From contig NZ_FMXR01000007.1 of assembly GCF_900104415.1 (NCBI RefSeq), positions 124,001-188,000 on the forward strand: a stretch of DNA of 64,000 nucleotides, written 5' to 3'. The position numbers were made by a program, and so were the translations under genes. Source of the stretch: Eubacterium oxidoreducens (GTDB lineage: Bacteria > Bacillota > Clostridia > Lachnospirales > Lachnospiraceae). Of this stretch, positions 26,067 to 34,187 are shown one piece after another (within the stretch, counting starts at the first letter, position 1; every line of letters begins with the position of its first letter). Below the pieces are notes generated by a model. It was not told where the DNA came from. It saw only the letters and a program-made list of their open reading frames with translations, and searched no databases.

Positions 26067-26378
26067 ATGAGAATTGGCAGAGAAGGACGATGGAATAAAG
26101 TTCTTGCGTTGATGACCATTGCGGTCATCTTTTTTGTGATGGTATTTTCCGTATGGTATCTTGTCAATCATGCGAACCATGAGTGTAGTGGCCAAAACTG
26201 CCCAGTCTGCGAACAAATGCAGCAATGTGCACAGAATGTCAAACAGCTGGGAACCGCCGATGTAGTTGTGGTGGTGGTCATTGCACTTATTCACATGGAT
26301 TTTCTTGGAAGCGAATTATTTAAAGAACCAATGATTGAAAATTCTTTGATTTCCCTAAAGGTAAGAATGGATAATTAA
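26067..26378 (+). CDS. Small membrane protein with Cys/His-rich motif, zinc operon
   Basis: A 103-residue protein with an N-terminal transmembrane segment (about residues 12-33) and a possible second one (about 64-78, VVVVVVIALI). Between them is HANHECSGQNCPVCEQMQQC, holding four Cys and two His, a likely metal-binding segment. Similar CPVC/CPIC proteins occur beside zinc transporters in Firmicutes, by pattern memory. It is the first gene after the Zur-like site. A zinc-sensing or zinc-handling role at the membrane is inferred. Confidence 0.65.
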   Translation: MRIGREGRWNKVLALMTIAVIFFVMVFSVWYLVNHANHECSGQNCPVCEQMQQCAQNVKQLGTADVVVVVVIALIHMDFLGSELFKEPMIENSLISLKVRMDN

Positions 26379-26466
26379 ATCTTTCGAAACAAGGGCGTAG
26401 TGCGCCCTAATGCAGATGAATGGTAATCATGATGTATATCTCAGACTTGAAATGGAGGATTTAAGA

Positions 26467-27471
26467 ATGAAAAATTTCATAACGATAGTCGCAGCAATGG
26501 TACTTGGCGTAACCATGCTTGCAGGATGCAGCGCATCATCATCGAACCAGGCTTCATCCAATGAAGCTGTAGATGGTGGTGATGACATTTCCGTAGTTGC
26601 AACAATCTTTCCGGAGTATGATTGGGTGAAAGAGATTGTTGGTGATACGCAGGGAGTTGAGGAGACATTGCTGGTGGATACAGGCGTGGATCTTCACAGT
26701 TATCAGCCGAGTGCAGAAGATATTTTGACAATCAGCGAATGCGACATGTTCATCTATGTGGGCGGAGAGTCCGATGAGTGGGTGGAAGATGCTCTTAAGA
26801 GTGCGGTAAATGAAGATATGGTTGTCATCAATCTTCTAGATGTGCTTGGTGAAGATGCCGCGGAGGAAGAGGTTGTGGAAGGCATGCAAGAAGAAGCTGA
26901 AGAAGCGGAGGAAGAAAGCGAAGAGGAAGTTGAATATGATGAACATGTATGGCTTTCTTTGAAAAATGCTGTGAAGCTGTGTACTGCGATTGAAGAAGGG
27001 CTTGAGAAAGTAGATGCGGCTCATGCAGATGCCTATAAAGCGAATCTTGACAGTTACCAAGCGCAGCTTGAAAATCTCGATGCTGAGTATGCGCAAATGG
27101 TAGAAAATGCACAGGTGACAACGGTATTATTTGGTGACAGATTCCCGTTTCGTTATTTGGTTGATGATTATGGTCTGGACTATTATGCGGCATTTGTGGG
27201 CTGCTCGGCGGAATCAGAAGCAAGTTTTGAGACGATTACTTATCTTGCGCAGAAGGTGGATGAGCTTGGGCTTTCTAGTATTTTGCAGATTGAAAGTTCA
27301 GATGGAAAGATCGCACAAACCATTAAAGAAAATACAACAAACAAAGATCAGCAGATTCTGACATTGGATTCGATGCAGTCTACAACCGCTGAGGATGCAG
27401 ACAATGGTGTGACGTATCTGTCAACCATGGAAAGCAATCTTGAGGTTCTGACGCAGGCATTGCAAAAATAA
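26467..27471 (+). CDS. znuA: Zinc ABC transporter substrate-binding lipoprotein
   Basis: A 334-residue cluster A-I solute-binding protein. The ATG at 26467 has GGAGG eight bases upstream; the lipobox LAGC gives lipidated Cys20. Metal-site candidates are the His in GVDLHSYQPS and the His in YDEHVWLSL. The usual third His position appears as Asp in FGDRFPFRYL. The loop that is His-rich in many ZnuA proteins is replaced by a Glu-rich stretch (about residues 122-157). It passes zinc to ZnuB/ZnuC. Manganese cannot be excluded from sequence, but the operon context favours zinc. Confidence 0.88.
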   Translation: MKNFITIVAAMVLGVTMLAGCSASSSNQASSNEAVDGGDDISVVATIFPEYDWVKEIVGDTQGVEETLLVDTGVDLHSYQPSAEDILTISECDMFIYVGGESDEWVEDALKSAVNEDMVVINLLDVLGEDAAEEEVVEGMQEEAEEAEEESEEEVEYDEHVWLSLKNAVKLCTAIEEGLEKVDAAHADAYKANLDSYQAQLENLDAEYAQMVENAQVTTVLFGDRFPFRYLVDDYGLDYYAAFVGCSAESEASFETITYLAQKVDELGLSSILQIESSDGKIAQTIKENTTNKDQQILTLDSMQSTTAEDADNGVTYLSTMESNLEVLTQALQK

Positions 27472-27494
27472 TAATTAAGTGAGGTGACAATTAG

Positions 27495-28205
27495 GTGTCA
27501 TATATTACGGCAAAGAACCTTTCTCTTGGTTATGATGGGAAAGTGATTCAAAAAGGGGTCAGTTTTGAGATTGAAAAAGGAGATTATTTATGTATTGTCG
27601 GGGAAAATGGTTCCGGCAAATCGACATTGATGAAGACGCTTCTTGGATTGCAGCCGCTTTTGGGAGGTGAAATCATCTTTGGGGATGATCTTTCTAAAAA
27701 TGAAATAGGTTATCTTCCGCAGCAGACATTGGTGCAAAGAGATTTTCCGGCTTCGGTTGCGGAAATTGTATTGTCCGGATGTCAGGGGCGTATGGGAATG
27801 CGTCCGTTTTATGGAAAAGAAGAAAAGAGACTGGCTAAGGCCAATATGGAGCGAATGCAGATTACAAATCTTGCCAAAAGATGCTATCGCGAATTGTCGG
27901 GTGGACAGCAGCAAAAGGTTCTTCTTGCGAGAGCTTTATGCGCAACGCAGAAGATTTTACTTTTGGATGAGCCGGTTTCGGGACTTGATCCGATGATTAC
28001 CACAAGCATGTATGAGCAGGTGAAACAGCTCAATGAAGAAGGGGTTACGATTATTATGATATCACACGATATTTCCGCAGCCCTAAAATATGCATCGCAC
28101 ATTTTGCATATCAATCAAAAGACGTTCTTTGGGACAAAGTCGGAATATATGGAAAGTGCACTGGGAAAATATTTTCTAGAGATGGAAGGAGGAAATGAGG
28201 CATGA
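27495..28205 (+). CDS. znuC: Zinc ABC transporter ATP-binding protein
   Basis: A 236-residue ABC ATPase with Walker A GENGSGKSTLMK, Q-loop YLPQQT, signature LSGGQQQKVLLARAL and Walker B ILLLDEP. It uses a GTG start at 27495 with GAGGTGA seven bases upstream. Its TGA overlaps the permease ATG (ATGA at 28202-28205), so the two are translationally coupled. Confidence 0.93.
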   Translation: MSYITAKNLSLGYDGKVIQKGVSFEIEKGDYLCIVGENGSGKSTLMKTLLGLQPLLGGEIIFGDDLSKNEIGYLPQQTLVQRDFPASVAEIVLSGCQGRMGMRPFYGKEEKRLAKANMERMQITNLAKRCYRELSGGQQQKVLLARALCATQKILLLDEPVSGLDPMITTSMYEQVKQLNEEGVTIIMISHDISAALKYASHILHINQKTFFGTKSEYMESALGKYFLEMEGGNEA

Positions 28206-29044
28206 TGCAAATTATGGAAAAACTGAGTTTGTACATGGAGTATCCGTTTGTTCGTTATGCGCTTGTGGCAGGTATTTTAATTGCATTATGTTCTTCCTTG
28301 CTTGGAGTTACACTGGTATTAAAACGATTTTCCTTTATTGGTGATGGATTGTCACATGTTGCATTTGGGGCAATGGCGGTAGCCGGCGTTTTCGGTTTGG
28401 TGAACGATACAATATTGGTGCTTCCGATTACGGTGGTAAGCGCGGTATTGCTTTTGCGAACGGGGCAAAATACCAAGATTAAGGGCGATGCATCAATTGC
28501 AATGATTTCAGTGGGAGCACTCGGTCTTGGTTATCTTCTTATGAATATATTTTCCGCTTCCTCGAATCTTTCGGGGGATGTATGTACAACGTTGTTTGGT
28601 TCTACTTCAATTTTGACCATTTCTAAGACCGAGCTTTGGCTGTGTGTGATTATGTCGATTCTTGTAGTTGTATTTTTTGTGTTGTTCTATCATAAGATTT
28701 TTAATGTGACGTTTGATGAGAATTTTGCAAGGTCAGCAGGAACCAAGGTGGAACGCTACAATTTGTTTATCGCCATCATTATAGCGGTAATCATTGTATT
28801 GGCGATGAATCTTGTCGGTTCGCTTTTGATTTCGGCATTGGTGATTTTTCCGGCGTTATCGGCAATGAGATTGTTTAAGAGTTTTAAGTCGGTTACGATT
28901 TGTTCAGCGGTGATATCGGTGTGTTGTGCATTTGTTGGAATTATTGTTTCTATTCTTGCAGGGACGCCGGTAGGTTCCACGATTGTAGCAGTCGATGTGG
29001 TAGCGTTTTTGATTTCGTTTGTGATTGGTAAGAAAGGAGCTTAG
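28202..29044 (+). CDS. znuB: Zinc ABC transporter permease
   Basis: A 280-residue integral membrane protein of the ABC-3 family with seven to nine hydrophobic segments and the characteristic LVLKRFSFIGDGLSHVAFGA near the N-terminus, plus NLVGSLLISALVIFPALSAM further on. It starts within the ATGA overlap with znuC; a second ATG lies one codon later. Confidence 0.93.
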   Translation: MMQIMEKLSLYMEYPFVRYALVAGILIALCSSLLGVTLVLKRFSFIGDGLSHVAFGAMAVAGVFGLVNDTILVLPITVVSAVLLLRTGQNTKIKGDASIAMISVGALGLGYLLMNIFSASSNLSGDVCTTLFGSTSILTISKTELWLCVIMSILVVVFFVLFYHKIFNVTFDENFARSAGTKVERYNLFIAIIIAVIIVLAMNLVGSLLISALVIFPALSAMRLFKSFKSVTICSAVISVCCAFVGIIVSILAGTPVGSTIVAVDVVAFLISFVIGKKGA

Positions 29045-29049
29045 AGAGC

Positions 29050-29580
29050 ATGAGAAAGAAGATATGGGGAATGATTTTGGCAGCAGGTATGATGACGGCT
29101 TTGCTTGGTGGTTGCGCATCTGAAGATGCGACATCGGATACGGTGTCTGAGGAGGCTGTATCAGATACACAGACCGAATCCGATGCGATATCGGAAGAGG
29201 AAAGCACAGTGTCAAAGCAGGAAGTGTCCGCTGCAGAAGGGATAGATGTGGATCTTACCCAGCTTAGCAGTACGATGGTGTATTCGGAAGTTTATAATAT
29301 GATGCTTGTACCGGATGAGTATATTGGTAAGACGGTTAAGATGAATGGTGCTTTTACAACATATGAAAATGAAGAAACCGGACAGATTTATTATGCCTGC
29401 ATCATTCAGGATGCAACAGCATGCTGCTCGCAGGGAATTGAATTCGAACTTGCCGGAGATTATACATATCCGGATGACTATCCACAAGAGGATACGGAGA
29501 TTGTTGTGCAGGGAACCTTTGAAACCTATGAAGAAGATGGTCTTACGTATTGTAGATTGGCAGATGCGACTATGGAATAA
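29050..29580 (+). CDS. Lipoprotein with OB-like domain, end of the zinc operon
   Basis: A 176-residue lipoprotein (lipobox LGGC, Cys22) with a Ser/Glu/Asp-rich linker (to about residue 60) and a small folded domain. That domain contains YIGKTVKMNGAF, YYACIIQDATACCSQGIEF and VVQGTFETYEEDG. The pattern recalls OB-fold domains and the C-terminal part of DUF1980/TIGR03943 proteins, which also carry a Cys pair and are linked to metal genes. It starts six bases after znuB, so it is part of the operon. A periplasm-side zinc-binding role is inferred. Confidence 0.65.
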   Translation: MRKKIWGMILAAGMMTALLGGCASEDATSDTVSEEAVSDTQTESDAISEEESTVSKQEVSAAEGIDVDLTQLSSTMVYSEVYNMMLVPDEYIGKTVKMNGAFTTYENEETGQIYYACIIQDATACCSQGIEFELAGDYTYPDDYPQEDTEIVVQGTFETYEEDGLTYCRLADATME

Positions 29581-29609
29581 CAATTAGAATCTAAAAAGAA
29601 AGAATAAAA

Positions 29610-29698
29610 TACCCTCCTTACCGGATTGTGATATGTACTCTTCTTACTGGATTGTCCAGTAAAGAGGGTACTTATCATTGTGTTCGATAAGGAGGGTA
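29610..29698. repeat. Nested palindromic element between the zinc operon and the transporter pseudogene
   Basis: An outer inverted repeat TACCCTCCTTA / TAAGGAGGGTA (11 bp, 29610-29620 and 29688-29698) encloses an inner hairpin, GTACTCTTCTTACTGGA with TCCAGTAAAGAGGGTAC (29635-29671). The left arms are also direct repeats of each other (TAC-CTC-CTTAC-GGATTGT pattern). It lies between two convergent genes and may act as a terminator. Confidence 0.7.
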
Positions 29699-29717
29699 TA
29701 TTACATATACAGTTTTT

Positions 29718-31070
29718 TTAAAGTGAAATAATTCCAAATTGTGCAAGATTGTAAAAGATGAGGATTAAAACCATCATAACCGGTGTTACGTATTTAATCA
29801 TAACACGCATTACAAGCTTACGCCGGAACACTTCACCATTTTTTTGAATTTCAGCTTCGAGTGCCTTCGTTCCAACAATCCATCCGATAAGGATACAGGT
29901 AAAGAAGGTGACGATTGGCATCAGTACACTGTTTGTAATGTAATCGAAGAAGGTTAATAAATCCATGCCTCCGATTGTGAAGTCTGACCATAATCCAAAA
30001 CCGAGTGATACGGCAATTCCTAATAGAATAGAAAAGACCGTAAGAATGATGACCGATTTTGTTCTTGAAAGCTTCCAGCGATCCATCAGCATCGAAGTGG
30101 TTGCTTCTAAGATGGAAATGGAACTAGTCAGTGCCGCAAGCAGTACCAGGATGAAGAACAAAGCCCCGATAAATGTGCCGGCCGGCATACTGTCAAATAC
30201 TTTAGGAAGCGCCATAAACATTAGTCCGGGTCCTTTACTCGCTGTTGCCTCGGCTCCGCTGTAGATTACAACCGGCGGAATAATCATCAGACCGGAAAGC
30301 AGAGCAATCAGTGTATCAAACAGCTCGACTTGATTGACGGATTTTACAAGGCTTACATCATCGCGTACATAGGAACCGTAAGAAACCATGATTCCCATGG
30401 CAATGCTAAGCGAGAAGAATAACTGGCCGGCAGCGGCAGCAATTGTTTTAAAAGAAAACTGCGAAATGTCCGGAACCAGATAATACTTTAATCCTTCTAT
30501 TGCATCTGGCAAGGTTAATACATAAATCGATACTCCGATTGCAATCACGATAAGAACCGGCATGAGAATTTTGCTGATTCTTTCAACTCCCTTTTGCACA
30601 CCAAATGCTACAACGATGGCAGTTACAAGTAAGAAAATCAAAAACAGGATAATAGGAGAGCCTGTTTGGGAAATGTGACTGCTAAAATAAGTATCCGAGG
30701 CAGCGAGGCTACCTTCGCCGGTCAGATAGACCAGACAATACTTTAAAACCCATCCTCCGATGACTGCATAGTAGGGAAGAATCAGTAACGGAACGAGCTA
30801 TGCCAGATAACCAAGAAATGCAAACTTGCTGCAGAGCTTTTTATAGGCGCTGATGCAGCTGAGTTTTGTTTTTCGGCCAAGGGCAATTTCGGTCATAAGC
30901 ATTGCAAATCCAAATGTAAACAGCAAGATGATATAGACTAACAAGAAAATACCACCACCATACTGGGCTGCAAGATATGGAAAGCGCCAAAGATTTCCGA
31001 GGCCGACAGCACTTCCTGCGGCGGCCATTACGAAACCGATTCCACCGGTAAAAGTACTTCGTTTATTCAT
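29718..31070 (-). pseudogene. SLC6/NSS-family sodium:amino acid symporter, interrupted by one amber codon
   Basis: The reading frame from 31070 to 29718 codes for a complete bacterial neurotransmitter:sodium symporter of about 450 residues (N-terminus GGIGFVMAAAGSAVGLGNLW, the sodium and substrate site of TM1). It is broken by a single in-frame TAG at 30798-30800. Before it are 90 residues ending KFAFLGYLA; after it the same frame goes on LVPLLILPYYAVIGGWVLKY, the expected TM3 region. No frameshift is needed. The second half has an internal ATG at 30641. It may be a recent pseudogene, a read-through gene or a sequencing error. Confidence 0.85.
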
Positions 31071-31085
31071 TTTTATCTCCTCTCG

Positions 31086-31121
31086 TAATGATAATCATAG
31101 TACGTCCAAATTATCATTATC
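31086..31121 (-). promoter_or_regulatory. Fur-box-like repeats before the SLC6-type gene
   Basis: On the minus strand GATAATGATAAT is followed after about 11 bases by ATGATTATCATTA. These hexamer repeats resemble Fur-family boxes (GATAAT units). The site lies 16 to 51 bases before the start codon. Confidence 0.35.
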
Positions 31122-31186
31122 ATACAATATTCAACATTTTACCATAACTTCAAATAAGTGTCTACGAAAAGAAAATTTAAAAAATG

Positions 31187-31213
31187 TTAGCACTCACCCT
31201 TGACGAGTGCTAA
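31187..31213. promoter_or_regulatory. CIRCE element (HrcA operator)
   Basis: A perfect TTAGCACTC-N9-GAGTGCTAA. HrcA repressor binding is established for this sequence in Firmicutes. Confidence 0.97.
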
Positions 31214-31228
31214 TAAAAGTGATATAAC
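31200..31228 (+). promoter_or_regulatory. hsp20 promoter overlapping CIRCE
   Basis: TTGACG (31200-31205) and TATAAC (31223-31228) with a 17-base spacer. The -35 hexamer begins in the CIRCE spacer, so HrcA would block RNA polymerase directly. Confidence 0.8.
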
Positions 31229-31299
31229 ATAATTGTGAAAAGAAAAAGGTAGCGACCGATGAAAGATCATCGAGCCGATAGTAGAAGGAGGAATGACTT

Positions 31300-31755
31300 A
31301 TGTTATTAACAACAGCAAACAACAATTTATTTGATACGTTTTTTAATGATCCTTGGTTTATGGATCCTTGGTCAGCCCCGGATGCACGCAGAGGCGATAA
31401 GAAACGCTACAATAGTAAGAACCTCATGCTTACAGATATTACAGAATCCGATCAAGGATACGAATTAGAGATGGAACTTCCTGGATTTGATAAAAGTGAG
31501 ATTCAGGCAACTCTTGAAAAAGGATATCTGACAATTACGGCTGAGAAGAAGACCGAGCAGACGAAAGAAAAGGATGCGTATATTCGCAAGGAAAGATTTT
31601 CCGGAACATGCCAAAGAACCTTTTTCGTTGGCGAAGAACTAGAACAAGAAGACATCAAAGCAAGCTTCAAGGATGGCATCCTAAAACTTGCAATTCCGAA
31701 AAAAGAAGCAAAACCACAGGTGGAAGAGCGTAAGTGCATCACCATTCAAGGTTAA
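31300..31755 (+). CDS. Hsp20/alpha-crystallin small heat shock protein
   Basis: A 151-residue small heat shock protein. The alpha-crystallin domain spans about residues 45-150 (YELEMELPGFDKSEIQATLE, and FKDGILKLAIPKKE with the I-x-I-like C-terminal signature). These proteins hold unfolding proteins in an oligomer without ATP. Regulation by HrcA follows from the CIRCE site. GAAGGAGGAA stands ten bases before the ATG. Confidence 0.95.
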   Translation: MLLTTANNNLFDTFFNDPWFMDPWSAPDARRGDKKRYNSKNLMLTDITESDQGYELEMELPGFDKSEIQATLEKGYLTITAEKKTEQTKEKDAYIRKERFSGTCQRTFFVGEELEQEDIKASFKDGILKLAIPKKEAKPQVEERKCITIQG

Positions 31756-31770
31756 TAAAGAACAACATTG

Positions 31771-31800
31771 GCGGGCTGCACTAGAATGCAGCCCGCTTCT
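31771..31800 (+). terminator. Terminator after hsp20
   Basis: GCGGGCTGCA and TGCAGCCCGC form a perfect 10-bp stem around six bases, followed by TTCTTAC. The T run is weak, so some read-through into the dnaJ-like gene is likely. Confidence 0.75.
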
Positions 31801-31829
31801 TACTATAAGCGGATAAGGAGGTGGAGGAT

Positions 31830-32762
31830 ATGGTTGCCAAAAAAGATTATTATGACGTGTTAGGCGTGGGGCGTTTAGCGGATGCATCAGAAATAAAAAA
31901 AGCATATCGCAGACTTGCAAAGAAGTACCATCCGGATACAAACAAAGATCCTAAGGCAGAGGAAATGTTTAAGGACGTTACGGAAGCGTACAATGTACTA
32001 AGTGATGAAAAGAAAAAGAAGTTATATGATGAGTTTGGAATGATGGGATTAGAAGAAGGATTTGATGCAGATGCGGCTAGACGATATGCCGGACGCCAAG
32101 GGACGGATGGAGGCTTTCATTTTGAATATCAAAATGACGGTATGGATCTTGACCTGGATGATCTTTTGTCCGGAATGTTTGGTGGCTTTGGTGGTTTCAA
32201 AACCGGAGGATTTCATGCAAATCATGACTATGGTATGAGAGGTGAGGATATTACGGCGGAAATTGCAATTGATTTTCGGGATGCGATATGGGGATGTGAT
32301 CATACGATCGTGATCCAGGATGCGCATACCGGGCAGACAAGGAATCTGTCAGTACATATTCCGGCAGGCATAGATTCCGGCAAAACAATTCGCCTAAAGG
32401 GGCAGGGAAATCCGGGATATCACAACGCAGCTTCAGGGGATGTACTTTTGAAAGTGAAAGTAAATGAGGATAAAGAATATACCAGAAAAGGAGACGATTT
32501 ATATACGACTGTGCGCATTCCATACACAACCGCTGTGCTTGGAGGAACTGCTCGGGTGCATACTCTGTATGGAGATGTGGAATGTGTCATAAAAGCCGGG
32601 ACACAGGCGGGTAGCAAGATTAGGATACGATCTAAAGGAGCGCCGCATATGAAGGACCCTTCCAAAAAAGGAAATCTGTATGTAACAGTGGAAATTCAGG
32701 TGCCAAAGCATGTCAGTGCAAAAGCGAAGGAATTGCTAAAGGAATTACAAAACGTCAGTTAA
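31830..32762 (+). CDS. DnaJ-class co-chaperone without zinc finger (CbpA-like)
   Basis: A 310-residue type II J-protein. The J domain (residues about 5-72) has the HPD motif in [11 protein letters not shown] Gly/Phe-rich segment (about 115-130, [14 protein letters not shown]) and the two beta-rich substrate domains follow. The cysteine-rich zinc finger of DnaJ is absent. It would stimulate DnaK. The ATG at 31830 lies eight bases after AGGAGG; a GTG at 31821 overlaps that site. Its TAA stop is the first part of a 130-base dispersed repeat. Confidence 0.92.
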   Translation: MVAKKDYYDVLGVGRLADASEIKKAYRRLAKKYHPDTNKDPKAEEMFKDVTEAYNVLSDEKKKKLYDEFGMMGLEEGFDADAARRYAGRQGTDGGFHFEYQNDGMDLDLDDLLSGMFGGFGGFKTGGFHANHDYGMRGEDITAEIAIDFRDAIWGCDHTIVIQDAHTGQTRNLSVHIPAGIDSGKTIRLKGQGNPGYHNAASGDVLLKVKVNEDKEYTRKGDDLYTTVRIPYTTAVLGGTARVHTLYGDVECVIKAGTQAGSKIRIRSKGAPHMKDPSKKGNLYVTVEIQVPKHVSAKAKELLKELQNVS

Positions 32763-32888
32763 CTCAGTCGGAGAGCAAGCTCCGACTGAGTTAAACGCTC
32801 CGCGAGGATGCGCACGGATTCGGACAGGAATTTGTCTGCTGAAGCAGATCCGAATCCGGCGCGCAAGACTCGCGAGCGAGTCTTGACA
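32759..32888 (+). repeat. 130-base structured dispersed repeat, copy 1
   Basis: About 98% identical to 45328-45457 and in the same orientation. Stem I is TTAACTCAGTCGGAG / CTCCGACTGAGTTAA (32759-32773 with 32780-32794). Stem II is CGGATTCGGA / TCCGAATCCG (32815-32824 with 32849-32858), holding two small hairpins, GACA/TGTC and CTGCT/AGCAG. Stem III is CAAGACTCGC / GCGAGTCTTG (32864-32885). The repeat contains the stop codon of the dnaJ-like gene. Confidence 0.92.
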
Positions 32889-32892
32889 TAAA

Positions 32893-32941
32893 GGTCAGCC
32901 CCTAGGATTGTTAGAATCTGGGTGCTGACCGGTTTTTATTT
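32893..32941. terminator. Terminator between the dnaJ-like gene and aroC
   Basis: GGTCAGCCCC pairs with GGGTGCTGACC around a loop of about 17 bases, followed by GGTTTTTATTT. It serves the rightward transcript and touches the end of aroC. Confidence 0.75.
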
Positions 32942-34036
32942 ATATATTTTTTTTAACGTATCAATACGGGCGCTGGCATTTGCAAATAATGCATCCACAA
33001 GTGTGAGCGCGGTCATAGCTTCGACGACGACAACGCCTCGTGCAGCAATCAAGGGGTCGTGACGTCCGACAATCTCGATGGTGATTTCTTCGCCGTCTTT
33101 GTTGACTGTCTGCTGAGGAGCTGCAATGGATGGCGTTGGTTTAAAGGCAGCTCTTAAAACAAGCTGCGCACCATCGCTGATGCCACCTAGTATACCACCG
33201 GAGTGGTTGGTTTTCTTAGTGATGTGACCCTGCGCATCTGTTATAAATGCATCATTGTTATGAAGGCCTGTCGTATGTGCGGCTGCAAATCCGTCACCGA
33301 TTTCCAATCCTTTTACAGCGCCAATAGAGAAAATTGCTTTCGCGAGGTTGGCATCTAGTTTATCAAAGACGGGATCGCCTAGTCCGGTTGGGAGTCCTTG
33401 AACGATGCATTCCACGGTGCCGCCTGCAGAATTTTTTTCTTTTATCAGGGTTTCAAGATATGCAGCAGCTTCCTGTGCGGCTACTTTATCCGGCATATTT
33501 AGTTCGTTTTTATCAATTTCATCTAAGTCAAATCGATTTTGCGAAATGCTGATAGGCCCAATGGAAGCGACATAGGTGTTAAGCGTGATGCCGAATTCTT
33601 TTAAGATTTTGGCTGCGATTGCACCGCCTGCTACGCGTCCGATGGTTTCTCTTCCGGAGGAACGACCGCCGCCGCGGTAATCGCGAAAACCATACTTTTC
33701 ATCAAATGTATAATCTGCATGACCCGGGCGATAATAGGATGCAATCTTAGAGTAATCGGCCGAGTGATGATCTTTGTTTTTTACCATCATGCTGATGGGA
33801 GTTCCGGTTGTCTTGCCCTCGAAGATTCCACTTAGAATTTCTACTTTATCATCTTCGCTGCGCGCAGTGGCGAAGCGGGAAGCGCCGGGTTTGCGTCTGT
33901 TTAGATAAACTTGAATATCCTCTTCGGATAGAGAAAGACCTGCGGGACATCCATCGACAACAACACCTAATGCCTTGCCGTGAGATTCTCCCCAAGTAGT
34001 GATTTTAAATATATTTCCATATGTAGAACCTGCCAT
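32936..34036 (-). CDS. aroC: Chorismate synthase
   Basis: A 366-residue enzyme that converts EPSP to chorismate, the last step of the shikimate pathway, using reduced FMN. Signatures: [11 protein letters not shown] at the N-terminus, the [19 protein letters not shown] loop near residue 125, and FKPTPSIA near the end. The ATG at 34036 (MAGSTYGN) is preferred to 34057 because AGAAGGA lies just upstream. It is a single gene here, opposite in direction to its neighbours. Confidence 0.95.
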   Translation of the reverse strand: MAGSTYGNIFKITTWGESHGKALGVVVDGCPAGLSLSEEDIQVYLNRRKPGASRFATARSEDDKVEILSGIFEGKTTGTPISMMVKNKDHHSADYSKIASYYRPGHADYTFDEKYGFRDYRGGGRSSGRETIGRVAGGAIAAKILKEFGITLNTYVASIGPISISQNRFDLDEIDKNELNMPDKVAAQEAAAYLETLIKEKNSAGGTVECIVQGLPTGLGDPVFDKLDANLAKAIFSIGAVKGLEIGDGFAAAHTTGLHNNDAFITDAQGHITKKTNHSGGILGGISDGAQLVLRAAFKPTPSIAAPQQTVNKDGEEITIEIVGRHDPLIAARGVVVVEAMTALTLVDALFANASARIDTLKKIYK

Positions 34037-34061
34037 ATTGTTTCCTTCTTTCGTCATATTG

Positions 34062-34090
34062 AATGTAGTCTCGTTCAGTATACTTTACAA
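34062..34090 (-). promoter_or_regulatory. Sigma-A promoter of aroC
   Basis: On the minus strand TTGTAA (34090-34085) and TACATT (34067-34062) are 17 bases apart, with the predicted start about 20 bases before the coding region. Confidence 0.7.
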
Positions 34091-34111
34091 TGGGAAATGT
34101 CGCAAGAATAG

Positions 34112-34140
34112 TGGCAAAATCTATCGAATTTTTATATAAT
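34112..34140 (+). promoter_or_regulatory. Possible promoter of the surface protein-tgt operon
   Basis: A consensus TATAAT (34135-34140) preceded at 17 bases by a poor -35 (TGGCAA). Confidence 0.5.
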
Positions 34141-34187
34141 CATATTTAAAAGAAGAGATGGAGTCGAAGATCAGCGGAGGTGTAGAA

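Noticed and set aside
30798-30800. Amber codon as pyrrolysine
   Set aside because: Pyrrolysine is limited to methylamine methyltransferases and a few others. Nothing in this transporter family uses it, and no pyl gene is in view.
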